From NCBI GenBank assembly GCA_009774245.1, contig VSNM01000012.1, positions 39,324 to 103,323 on the forward strand: a stretch of 64,000 nt of DNA, given 5' to 3'. Numbering within the stretch: the first letter of the stretch is position 1; the number at the start of each line of letters is the position of its first letter. Shown here one piece after another: positions 8,675-17,127 of this stretch. The notes beneath the pieces were generated by a model that made no database searches, was not told where the DNA came from, and worked only from the letters and a program-made list of their open reading frames with translations. Source of the DNA: Lachnospiraceae bacterium. GTDB taxonomy: Bacteria > Bacillota > Clostridia > Lachnospirales > Lachnospiraceae. A program made the position numbers and the translations under genes.

Positions 8675-9757
8675 ATGCAGGAAAAGAGGATATACACGAT
8701 CACGGACACAAAGCTGGAAATGGCATATTATGAGGGCTTCAAGCGGCTCGGGAGCACACTGTACGCGCAGGAGGGGGGCGTCAATTTCCTGATACTGAAC
8801 CGTTTCTGCAGCTATGAGCGGGAGAGCAGATGGGGACGTTTTCACTGCAAGGCCAGCCTGTCGCCGAGAAGCACGCTGAAAATCTATGCGTTCGCCGTCG
8901 ATGCCGAGAGAGGACAGGCAGAGAGACTGAATCAGTTTTTTCACGACGCAGGTGTTTCGTGGCAGGACAAGCGCGGATATTTCGGGAGAGACGGCGTGGA
9001 GTTTGTCAACCATGAGGATATCCTGCTCTATGATCTGCGGGGGGAATATCTGTGGATTGCCGTGGAGATCGAGGAGGCGGGAAATGACAGGCTCGGCGAT
9101 ATGCGGCTGGACAGCAGGGGCGACAATTTCATGCAGACCTTTCCTGAGATCTATCAGGAGGAAAACGGATTTTTTCACAGATATATGTCCATATTCTCAT
9201 CGATTTATCAGGACATATCAGACGAGATCGGGAGCCTGGACAATTATTTAAATGTCGAGACGACGCCGCTGCCAGTACTGATGCGGATCGCGGACTGGTT
9301 TGGGTTTGAGGCCGAGGGGGATTTCCTGGACGAGGAGCTTCTGCGCCGGCTGATCAAGGAGATTTACCGCCTGAACAGGATTAAGGGCACGAAGCAGGTG
9401 ATGCGGGAGCTCATACGCGCCGTGCTTGGGGACGAGGCATATATCATAGAGCGAAACAGGATGCGCGGCTATATTCCCGTCGAGCTCAAGGACACGTATC
9501 GGAAGCTCTACGGGGACACCATGCAGGATGTGACAATACTCATAAAGCGGCCGGAGGACGAGAAGCTGCAGTCACAGATGATGTACCTGCTGCAACAGTT
9601 TAAGCCGATCAGAAGCCGGATACGTCTCGTGTTCAGTGACAGATGCAACAATCTGGACTCGTACTGCTATCTGGACTACAACGCGGCGCTCTCGAGCAAG
9701 GGCTATGCGCATGTGGACAACGATAACCGGATGAATGGAACAGTAGTGCTGCGATAA
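8675..9757 (+). CDS. Tail protein I-like baseplate component (TIGR02242-like)
   Basis: About 360 residues. The C-terminal two thirds match the phage tail protein I/TIGR02242 family: a MQTFPEIYQ..NGFFHRYMSIF segment, an acidic LDNYLNVETTPLPVLMRIADWFG motif, then LLRRLIKEIYRLNRIKGTK and a PIRSRIRLVF strand. The N-terminal 120 residues are a beta-rich module without an obvious name. These proteins link wedge to hub or fibre at the baseplate rim. ATG 8675 is preferred because GAGG at 8662-8665 is nine bases upstream; a GTG at 8660 overlapping the preceding stop would add five residues. Confidence 0.8.
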   Translation: MQEKRIYTITDTKLEMAYYEGFKRLGSTLYAQEGGVNFLILNRFCSYERESRWGRFHCKASLSPRSTLKIYAFAVDAERGQAERLNQFFHDAGVSWQDKRGYFGRDGVEFVNHEDILLYDLRGEYLWIAVEIEEAGNDRLGDMRLDSRGDNFMQTFPEIYQEENGFFHRYMSIFSSIYQDISDEIGSLDNYLNVETTPLPVLMRIADWFGFEAEGDFLDEELLRRLIKEIYRLNRIKGTKQVMRELIRAVLGDEAYIIERNRMRGYIPVELKDTYRKLYGDTMQDVTILIKRPEDEKLQSQMMYLLQQFKPIRSRIRLVFSDRCNNLDSYCYLDYNAALSSKGYAHVDNDNRMNGTVVLR

Positions 9758-9773
9758 AAACAGGGGGATTGAC

Positions 9774-10364
9774 ATGGGAAAGTACACGATCATTGCGGAC
9801 ACGGGGAACTGTCTCGTGGAGCGGCTGAGGGGGGCGCTTGTCCCTGATCTGATACAAAATGCGGGCGAGATCGGACTGCGGAGTCCCGAGGACAGGGGCG
9901 ACACAGTGCTCGGGCTGTTTCTGTACGATATCAGACCGAGTGAGGAGGTCTATCAAAAGCGGGCGGTGGTGACAAATGACAGGATTGCAAAACCGCCGGT
10001 GTTTCTGAGCCTGAGCTACATGATAACGGCGTATTCTCAGGGGGACATCCAGTACCGGCTGCCGCAGGATGAGCGGATACTCGGGCGTGTCATTCAATAT
10101 TTCCATGACAATCCGATCATTCCGCTCGAGGAGGTCGACGCGCGCAGGATGAGCGGTACAGAGCTGCACATTCAGATGTTGAAGCTGGATGAGGACGAAA
10201 AGTCACGGATATGGAGTTTTCCAAATGTGGGAAACAGGCTCTCGCTGTTTTATCGGGTATCGCCTGTGGCGATCGACTCTGAGATCAGCAGGAAGGTCAC
10301 GAGGGTTACAGATCTGGATATCAATGTATCATTAAAACCGTTAAAACCTGGAAATGGGGAATGA
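9774..10364 (+). CDS. Pvc16/DUF4255-family tail terminator (cap) protein
   Basis: A 196-residue protein with the DUF4255 (Pvc16 N-terminal) pattern: an N-terminal helix YTIIADTGNCLVERLRGAL, then GDTVLGLFLYDIRPSE, PPVFLSLSYMITAYS, a middle DERILGRVIQYFHDNP and ELHIQMLKL. The family caps the distal end of the contractile tail and ends sheath polymerisation. GGGGG precedes ATG 9774. The stop overlaps the ATG of the next gene at 10361. In many eCIS loci this gene lies at the boundary of the structural operon, which agrees with its position here. Confidence 0.85.
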   Translation: MGKYTIIADTGNCLVERLRGALVPDLIQNAGEIGLRSPEDRGDTVLGLFLYDIRPSEEVYQKRAVVTNDRIAKPPVFLSLSYMITAYSQGDIQYRLPQDERILGRVIQYFHDNPIIPLEEVDARRMSGTELHIQMLKLDEDEKSRIWSFPNVGNRLSLFYRVSPVAIDSEISRKVTRVTDLDINVSLKPLKPGNGE

Positions 10365-10369
10365 AGCAT

Positions 10370-11170
10370 ATGGGAAGAATCAGGCGCAGAGCAGTGCTGG
10401 CGCTGTACTTTATCGATACTGTGACGCAGGATATGGTATCGGGCAGCGCCCTGCGGATTGAGATTAGACAGCAAAGTCCGGTCATACGGAAGGAGGAGGG
10501 CTGTGTCGTCATCATGGAACAGCCCGGTGTGGACAGCCTTGATATTGTCGTGTCGGGCGGGGGCTTTTCCCCTGTGAGGCTTCACGCAGCGCTTGTGAGG
10601 GAGGCGCCGGTTCAGATTCGGTATCTCTATCTGCTGCCAGCTCCTAATTATCCGTTTGCGCGACAGATGGCGGTTATCCGCGGAACCTGCGCTATGCGCT
10701 GTCTGTATGCGGTGCGCGCGGCGGACAGCGCGCGATATAAGCTTATGGACAACCTGGGCACCGGGGAGCGCGTGGTGAAGCTATGGGGAATCGAACGGTT
10801 TCTGCGGGGACAGCAGCTATTGCTGGACAACGGGGAGCAGTGTGCGCTGGTGACGCTGCTTGAGCCCGATGATGAGACGGAGCGTGGATATCGGATTATG
10901 GAGGAGCCTGAGATGGACTTTCCGAAGGGAAGGACAAAGGTATATTCTGTGATCAGGATTTTTCCTGACGAGAGCGGCCGGTTCTGCGTCGCCTATGACA
11001 GAGTTCACAAGGACGGGGAGACAATCCGTCTGTGGGGCGAGCCGGTCTGTCCGCGCGGTGGAAACGCAGGGATTGACACTGCAATCGAGGTACAGATACA
11101 GGAAGGACAGGAGATTGAGATCTTGGTCAGGAAGGACCGTTTAGCTTCTTTAACAGAAGACCGTTCATAA
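10370..11170 (+). CDS. Unrecognised eCIS-linked protein
   Basis: About 266 residues, no family recognised. It looks mostly beta-stranded, without signal peptide, membrane segment or cysteine motif. The N-terminus LYFIDTVTQDMVSGSALRIEI and the middle PVRLHAALVREAPVQIRYLYLLP hint at two immunoglobulin-like beta sandwiches. It is translationally coupled to the Pvc16 gene (ATG 10361 overlaps the TGA; ATG 10370 has GGGGAA at a better distance). As last gene of the eCIS operon it could be a structural adaptor, a cap partner or cargo; the sequence does not decide. Its 3' end overlaps the convergent gene by 44 bases. Confidence 0.6.
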   Translation: MGRIRRRAVLALYFIDTVTQDMVSGSALRIEIRQQSPVIRKEEGCVVIMEQPGVDSLDIVVSGGGFSPVRLHAALVREAPVQIRYLYLLPAPNYPFARQMAVIRGTCAMRCLYAVRAADSARYKLMDNLGTGERVVKLWGIERFLRGQQLLLDNGEQCALVTLLEPDDETERGYRIMEEPEMDFPKGRTKVYSVIRIFPDESGRFCVAYDRVHKDGETIRLWGEPVCPRGGNAGIDTAIEVQIQEGQEIEILVRKDRLASLTEDRS

Positions 11171-12521
11171 TCTGACTGTAATAAGAGCCCTGCATACGCT
11201 TGTACATCTTGTAGTGTCTGCCGTTAGAATCGGCTGTCCATTGCGTCGCGCCGGTGTGGCTGACATATTGATTGCCCGGCTCGAGCTCCAGGAAAGAGGC
11301 GTCCAGATTGTTGTTAATATCCTGCGCGGCGCACCAGATGGAAAAGACATCCCACGCGACGACACCGCCGTACTGGTCATTGGCATACAGCGCCTTGGTC
11401 ACGATGTCGCGGTGGTTCGAGTCCTTGGTCTGATAAAACTGTCCGCAGAATGTGTCATCGCCCAGATCGCTCTGCAGGAACACAACGCGCGCGGGAAACT
11501 CTTTGGAGACATCGCGCGCTGCGTTGATGACCTTTTCTCCGGTCCAGTAGAAATTGAAAGAGGGCTTGCCGGTGCTGTTGCCGCCGGTTATGTAGAGGGT
11601 GTCCACCTTTTCACTGATCAGCTCCCGTCCGGTGAGCGGAGAGTACTGATCGGGTTTGCTGTTCATCAGGACCTGAATGTTCTGCAGGAAGCCCAATGTG
11701 ATAATGTTGACCTTGGTGTCCGATTCGGACAGAATACGCCTGTACATCTGAACAGGCTGATCATAATCGCTCCGCGAGCGTGCCATTTCGCTCATGACAT
11801 CGACATATTCTGTATGAACCTGCACACCGTTTCCGGAGGTGTCCATCGCCACCGGAATGCTGCCGTATCCGTCCTGATAGCACAGCGAATGTACGGCGAG
11901 CGGCGAGCGGGAGTAGGTGGTAGACAGGGCTATTCCCCTGATGTCGAGCATTTCCGCATCCTGCAGACACATGGCAAGCCTGACGGCAACCACGTCATCT
12001 GAGTCCGACGCGAAGTCGGTGTCTATGATGACAGCTTTCGCGCGGCTGGAAGCGCTGTTGTCCTCATCATCGCTGCTATCCTCATAGGCATAGTAGTCGT
12101 CATTGTCGTAAATATCATTATGATCATTAATATTATCTCTATCATTATTATCATCCTCAGTCTCATCAGCTGAACTGTTCTCGGCGCGCTCTTGTTGCTG
12201 CCGGGCAGCGCTCTCAACCTTCGCCTGAAAATCCTTTATCTTGTCGAGATACAGATCGGTGTCATAGAGCCCGTCTGCCAGATCAAAGCCGTCGTCGATA
12301 TCATTGATGTCCGCCGCGAAGTCCTCCGCCGCAGAGTCCTCCTGGGATGGGACGGCTGTATCCTGTTTGGCATCCTCCGGCTCGTAAAAATGCTCGACAA
12401 CAAAGGAGACGCGCTCGCTGTTGTCTCCGGATTGGCTGAAAGTATGCAGGTAAATGACTGCAAAAAGGCACAGGGCTGCGGCTGCTGCCAGCAGGAGCCT
12501 GAAAAGGGTGCTGTCTTTCAT
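11127..12521 (-). CDS. Membrane-anchored nucleoside hydrolase-like protein
   Basis: A 464-residue protein. Residues 7-27 are a membrane segment without lipobox, so it is probably anchored with the bulk outside. Residues 35-160 are an acidic, low-complexity linker rich in Asp, Asn, Ser and Glu. From about residue 165 comes the inosine-uridine nucleoside hydrolase fold: IIDTDFASDSDDVVAV, the DTD..xDxDD calcium site, later ITLGFLQN and a late DVFS motif where family members keep a calcium ligand. It may cleave extracellular nucleosides or another ribosyl bond. Ribosome binding site AGGAAAGG. It converges on and overlaps the eCIS operon end by 44 bases. Confidence 0.78.
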   Translation of the reverse strand: MKDSTLFRLLLAAAAALCLFAVIYLHTFSQSGDNSERVSFVVEHFYEPEDAKQDTAVPSQEDSAAEDFAADINDIDDGFDLADGLYDTDLYLDKIKDFQAKVESAARQQQERAENSSADETEDDNNDRDNINDHNDIYDNDDYYAYEDSSDDEDNSASSRAKAVIIDTDFASDSDDVVAVRLAMCLQDAEMLDIRGIALSTTYSRSPLAVHSLCYQDGYGSIPVAMDTSGNGVQVHTEYVDVMSEMARSRSDYDQPVQMYRRILSESDTKVNIITLGFLQNIQVLMNSKPDQYSPLTGRELISEKVDTLYITGGNSTGKPSFNFYWTGEKVINAARDVSKEFPARVVFLQSDLGDDTFCGQFYQTKDSNHRDIVTKALYANDQYGGVVAWDVFSIWCAAQDINNNLDASFLELEPGNQYVSHTGATQWTADSNGRHYKMYKRMQGSYYSQIMNGLLLKKLNGPS

Positions 12522-12567
12522 AAAATAACCTTTCCTATTATAAATCTTTTCTTATTCTATAATAACT

Positions 12568-12596
12568 ATGATACTATTTTGGGTGGGAGATCGCAA
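12568..12596 (-). promoter_or_regulatory. Putative promoter of the nucleoside hydrolase gene
   Basis: Reading the minus strand, TTGCGA (12596-12591), a 17-base spacer and TATCAT (12573-12568) lie about 46 bases before the start codon. It is back to back with the promoter at 12652-12680, which has the same -35 hexamer. Confidence 0.5.
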
Positions 12597-12651
12597 CGAA
12601 AAGTTTCCGGATGGGGCGGAAATTCAGTGAAAATCACGATCAACATAATCG

Positions 12652-12680
12652 TTGCGAACTCTGTTGAAATATGTTATGAT
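12652..12680 (+). promoter_or_regulatory. Putative promoter of the epimerase-DUF5717-DUF5716 operon
   Basis: TTGCGA at 12652-12657, a 17-base spacer and TATGAT at 12675-12680 lie 55 bases before ATG 12736. No other convincing promoter is seen before purC, so it may serve the whole 12736-20591 operon. Confidence 0.55.
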
Positions 12681-12735
12681 ATAAACTATCGGTCAGATAG
12701 AGAGGGAAAAAGAGAGAAAATGGAGAGAAAGGCTT

Positions 12736-13404
12736 ATGTACATTGAGCTTACAGCATCGTTAATGTGTGCCAATTATGGTCATCTGGAGAGAGAGATCAC
12801 GGAGTTGGACGAGGGGGGGATCGATTCCTTCCATATAGATATTATGGACGGGCGCTATGTGCCAAATTTTGCCATGTCATTAAATGATATGAAGTACATA
12901 GCCGGTGCGACCAAAAAGCCGCTCGATGTGCATCTGATGATTGAGCATCCCAACAATAATGTCCAGCTGTTTCTGAATAATCTGAGGCGCGGGGATACAG
13001 TATACATTCATCCGGAGGCGGAGTATCACCCCTCCACCACCCTGCAGAAGATCATTGACGCAGGCATGATCCCGGGAATTGCCATCAATCCGGGGACGAG
13101 CGTGGAGACGGTCTATGAGATGCTGCGCATTGTCAGGAAAGTTCTCGTCATGACAGTGAATCCGGGCAATGCAGGTCAGATGTATATGCCCTATGTCGGC
13201 AAAAAGATCAAGAGACTTCTGACATTGAAGGAGGAGATGCAGTTTCAGCTTTACTGGGACGGGGCCTGCAGTGCGGATAAGATCTTAAAGTTTGCGCCGA
13301 TGGGGATGGACGGTTTTGTACTTGGCACGACGCTCCTGTTTGGAAAGGGGCGGCCATATGGGGAAGTCATACAGGAGATTCGCAGATATTGTGATGGAAT
13401 GTAA
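12736..13404 (+). CDS. Ribulose-phosphate 3-epimerase family protein
   Basis: A 222-residue TIM-barrel protein of the RPE / allulose-6-phosphate 3-epimerase family. The metal and catalytic positions are present: HIDIMDG around residue 34, DVHLMI around 71, VMTVNPGNAGQ around 140 and WDGACS around 174, where the Asp equals the second catalytic acid of VDGGI in canonical RPE. The altered WDGACS and the N-terminal SLMCAN (canonical SILSADF) set it apart from housekeeping Rpe, so substrate may differ. It is the first gene of an operon with the Hsp70-like and DUF5717-like genes, not a pentose-phosphate cluster. Confidence 0.85.
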   Translation: MYIELTASLMCANYGHLEREITELDEGGIDSFHIDIMDGRYVPNFAMSLNDMKYIAGATKKPLDVHLMIEHPNNNVQLFLNNLRRGDTVYIHPEAEYHPSTTLQKIIDAGMIPGIAINPGTSVETVYEMLRIVRKVLVMTVNPGNAGQMYMPYVGKKIKRLLTLKEEMQFQLYWDGACSADKILKFAPMGMDGFVLGTTLLFGKGRPYGEVIQEIRRYCDGM

Positions 13405-13447
13405 TGGTGAGATCGCTGATAGAATGAGTTTTTAAGGAAGTGAAGCA

Positions 13448-16400
13448 ATGGATGACAACAGGGAGAAGCCGGAATATCTTGAATTTTCCTGTCAGAGTAT
13501 AGAATTTAATACAGAACCGGGGGAAATCATCGAGGACAGCTTTACCATACGCGCTGCTGACAAGTATGCGGAGGGGAAGATTTATTCGTCGGACACCAGG
13601 CTTCGTCTGTATGAGACTGCGTTTCGCGACGTGGAGACGCAGATTGGGTACTGTTTTGACGGGACGTCTGTCGAGGCGGGCAGCAGCATCCGGGGCGAGC
13701 TTGTGATCATCAGCAATCGCGGCGAATATGCGATACCGTACAAGATCAACGTACAGAAACCGCAGCTTGAGAGTTCTCTTGGCAGCATCAGGAACCTGTT
13801 TCATTTTACAAATCTCGCACAGACAAACTGGGAGGAGGCCGTGGCGCTCTTCTATTCGCGGAATTTCGCCTCCATTCTGCAGAAGAACGACAGGAATGCA
13901 TACCTGTCCTACGCAGGCCAGTCGCGTTATCACGGAAATGAACAGAACGTCGAGGAGTTTTTGATTGAGGTCAGTAAGAAAACACCCATTATATATAGCT
14001 TTGACATCGAAGGCTTTCTGCTCGAGGATATTCAGGACAGCACCGTGAAGAGTGTCGTTATCACGCGGAGCGGCTGGGGTTACAGTTACGTCCATGTCCG
14101 GGCGAAGGGTGATTTTGTCAGCACGGACAGACAGATCCTGACAAGTGTGGAATTTGAAAATAACAAGTGTGATTTTAATATCTATATCGATGCCTCAAAG
14201 CTGCATGACGGCGTGAACAGCGGCGCGGTCATTTTTTCTGACGCCTGCAATGACTACACGATTACGCTCGATATCCTCATGGAGGAGGAACCGGAGAAAC
14301 GATCGGGCAGCAGGAAACAAAGACAGGCGTTATGCAATCTTGTAAACTGCTATGTCGACATGAGATTCGGCCGGATGACAGAGACACAGTGGCTCAACCG
14401 GTTTGAAAAGGAGCTGAAGGTTTTTCTGGACATTGACGAGGACAGCCTCCTCTTTAATTTGTACAGAGTGCAGCTGTTGATCAGCAAGGAGCGCTTCAAC
14501 GAGGCAAAGTGGTATCTGGACATGCTCGAGCAGAGACTCGCAAAGGAGCCGAGCGACATTTTCCAGCACTGCTTTTATCTGTATCTCACGACATTGATCA
14601 ACTGTGCGGAGGATTATGTGCGGGATGTCAGCGATGAGATCGAGACAATCTACGCCAACAATCCGACCGAGTGGCGTCTTGGCTGGTTTGTCCTGCAGCT
14701 CAACGAGGACCTTAGGCGCAGCAGGGAGCTTCGCTGGCAGTTTATGGAGGAGATGTTTGAGAACGGCTGCACCAGCCCGATGCTGTATTGTGAGGCTGTC
14801 CTGCTGCTGCAGGAAAACCCGATGTCCCTGCTCAAGCTGGATACCTTTGAGGAGAATGTCCTGTGGCAGGGGGCGAGACGTCAGATGCTCCGGTCGGAAT
14901 TAATTGAGCAGCTGCAGTATCTTGCCGCCCGCAAGAAGGAGTATTCAAATCTGCTGATCAGGATTCTGGGAGAGGTGTACCGTACAGGCAAGTCGCCACA
15001 GACAGTGGCGTCCATCTGTCATATTCTGATTCTGGGGGACAAGAAGGGCGTGGAATATTATCCGTGGTATGCGCTTGGCGTGGAGCACTCTGTCAGGGTG
15101 ACAGGCCTCTATGAGTACTATATGATGTCGCTGGAGCTTGACAAGTATGGAGATATCAGGGAGGGCATTGAGATTCCCAGGATGGTGCTGATGTATTTTG
15201 CATACCAGAGCAGCCTTGAGTACGAGCTGAACGCTTTTCTGTATACCTATGTCATTAAGAACAGGGACAGATATCCGGATCTGGAACAGAGCTACCGCAT
15301 TGCGATCGAGCGGTTTGTGGTGGATCAGATCAAGCTGGGGCACATCAATGAAAATCTTGCGTATCTGTATAAAAATATGCTGGCACCCCAGATGATCATG
15401 GACGAGACGGCCTACGCCTACACGCCGCTGCTCTTCATGCACCGCATCTACGTGGACAATCCAAGGGTAAAGAGCATTATTGTCATCCATGAGAAGGTCA
15501 ATGGGGAGAGCTCCTATCCGGTACAGAATTGTGTCTGCATGATACCGATTTACGGGAGCGAGTACAAGCTCTTTCTGCAGGATGAGAACGGCAACCGGTT
15601 CATTAAGAGCATCCAGTATGAGAATAAGCAGCTCATGGAGCCCGAGAAGCAGTTGGGGTATGTCAGCAGCTATATGCAGGGGCGTCTGCGGTTTGACATT
15701 TATCTGTGTGAGGTGGACAAGAATTACATAACCATTTCGCAGGAAAACGTCAAACGCTTCAAGAATCTGGTGGAGTCGCCGCAGGTGGTGGAGAGCTTTA
15801 AGAAGGAGATTCGCACGAAGCTTCTTCGGTTTTACTATGATAATGATATGATCGGTGAGCTCGACGCTTTTCTGGAGGACACGGAGGCAGAGGAGATGGA
15901 GGCGGCGGAGCGCGCGGAATTTATCAAGTATCTGATCTCGAGGGGAATGTTTGACAAGGCGTACTACTGGCTGCGGTCATACGGGGTGGCAGATGTGGAG
16001 CCGAAGTCGGTGGCGAGGCTTGTCAGCAAGCGGATAGTCAATAAGGATTATGAGTATGATGAATTTCTTGTAAATGTGGCGCACTACATCTACAAGAACA
16101 TGAAATATGATGAAAATATCCTGCGTTATTTAATGATCAATTATGACGGAAAGGTGTCAGAACTCAGGAAACTGTGGAAATCAGCCGTAGATCTGGAGCT
16201 CGACGCGAAGCGGATCATGGAGCGGATTCTGAGACAGATCGAGTATACCGGCATCACGATACCGGACAGGGACAGTATTCTGATCGCATACGCGCAGTGC
16301 CAGGAGATTGATCAGGAGCTGGTGGACAGGGTACTCACGGATATGTCCTATGAATATTTCGTCTATGAAGCGATCCTGGGCACGGGAGTTTTTGATATGC

Positions 16401-17098
16401 TGTATCAAAAGTATGCACAGGGGGAGCTGACGGACAAGGTATGCAGGCTTGCGCTCTTAAAATTCTGGTCGGAGGGCATCCAGAAGGGTATGGAGACTCC
16501 GGAGGATGCCGTCAGGGAGTTTGCGCAGGAATTTCTGAATCAAGGAGTGTATTTTCCTTTTTACACAAGGCTTGTGGATATCGTACCGGAGCTGCACTAT
16601 ATCAAAAATTATGTGTTTGTCGAGTACCGGACGCAGCCGCAGAGTCAGGTATATATACACTATGCATTTGATGATGAGTCCTTTGCGGACAGTCAGGGCG
16701 ACAGCGGGGCGGCACAGCCGGAGGAAAATACTGATTACAATATTAATTACGAGTGTTATGAAATCAGGGAAATGAAGGAAATGTACGAGGGAATCCACGT
16801 CAGTATGTTTCAGCTTTTCCATGGGGAAACGATACAATATTATATTACAGAGAGCTTTCTGGAAAACGGAGAGGTGCAGGAGTGCGTGACGCAGAGCGGC
16901 ACTTTGTACGGAAAATCGGAGGCCGCCTCCGGCAGTACAGCGTCCGGAAAACAGCAGTACAATGTGGATGACCGGTTTGATATATTGAACGACATTCTCT
17001 TGAGTATCAGCCTTCACGATGAAGTGACGGCACAACAGCTCACAGAGCACTATATTTATCAGGATTTCTGTGTGCGGGAGCTCTTTAAGGTATTGTAG
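13448..17098 (+). CDS. Giant helical protein, DUF5717-like
   Basis: A 1216-residue protein. The first 280 residues look like two beta-sandwich domains (FTIRAADKYAEGKIYSSD, GELVIISNRGEYAIPYKI, FVSTDRQILTSVEF). Residues 300-700 and 780-1050 form a long alpha solenoid with TPR-like helical pairs (FNEAKWYLDMLEQRLAKEP). In between and near the C-terminus are beta segments (VYIHYAFDD). There is no signal peptide or membrane helix. I associate it with the clostridial family DUF5717, usually followed by DUF5716; no function is established to my knowledge. Its scaffold-like architecture and the adjacent ATPase suggest a large complex. The start has GGAAG upstream. Confidence 0.7.
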   Translation: MDDNREKPEYLEFSCQSIEFNTEPGEIIEDSFTIRAADKYAEGKIYSSDTRLRLYETAFRDVETQIGYCFDGTSVEAGSSIRGELVIISNRGEYAIPYKINVQKPQLESSLGSIRNLFHFTNLAQTNWEEAVALFYSRNFASILQKNDRNAYLSYAGQSRYHGNEQNVEEFLIEVSKKTPIIYSFDIEGFLLEDIQDSTVKSVVITRSGWGYSYVHVRAKGDFVSTDRQILTSVEFENNKCDFNIYIDASKLHDGVNSGAVIFSDACNDYTITLDILMEEEPEKRSGSRKQRQALCNLVNCYVDMRFGRMTETQWLNRFEKELKVFLDIDEDSLLFNLYRVQLLISKERFNEAKWYLDMLEQRLAKEPSDIFQHCFYLYLTTLINCAEDYVRDVSDEIETIYANNPTEWRLGWFVLQLNEDLRRSRELRWQFMEEMFENGCTSPMLYCEAVLLLQENPMSLLKLDTFEENVLWQGARRQMLRSELIEQLQYLAARKKEYSNLLIRILGEVYRTGKSPQTVASICHILILGDKKGVEYYPWYALGVEHSVRVTGLYEYYMMSLELDKYGDIREGIEIPRMVLMYFAYQSSLEYELNAFLYTYVIKNRDRYPDLEQSYRIAIERFVVDQIKLGHINENLAYLYKNMLAPQMIMDETAYAYTPLLFMHRIYVDNPRVKSIIVIHEKVNGESSYPVQNCVCMIPIYGSEYKLFLQDENGNRFIKSIQYENKQLMEPEKQLGYVSSYMQGRLRFDIYLCEVDKNYITISQENVKRFKNLVESPQVVESFKKEIRTKLLRFYYDNDMIGELDAFLEDTEAEEMEAAERAEFIKYLISRGMFDKAYYWLRSYGVADVEPKSVARLVSKRIVNKDYEYDEFLVNVAHYIYKNMKYDENILRYLMINYDGKVSELRKLWKSAVDLELDAKRIMERILRQIEYTGITIPDRDSILIAYAQCQEIDQELVDRVLTDMSYEYFVYEAILGTGVFDMLYQKYAQGELTDKVCRLALLKFWSEGIQKGMETPEDAVREFAQEFLNQGVYFPFYTRLVDIVPELHYIKNYVFVEYRTQPQSQVYIHYAFDDESFADSQGDSGAAQPEENTDYNINYECYEIREMKEMYEGIHVSMFQLFHGETIQYYITESFLENGEVQECVTQSGTLYGKSEAASGSTASGKQQYNVDDRFDILNDILLSISLHDEVTAQQLTEHYIYQDFCVRELFKVL

Positions 17099-17127
17099 CG
17101 GCGCCCCGCCAAAAAGAGGTAAGGAAG

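Noticed and set aside
11127..12521. Nucleoside hydrolase as the queuosine-specific nucleosidase QueK
   Set aside because: It is membrane-anchored with a long extracytoplasmic linker and is about 18 kb from the salvage operon; no sequence feature supports queuosine specificity.
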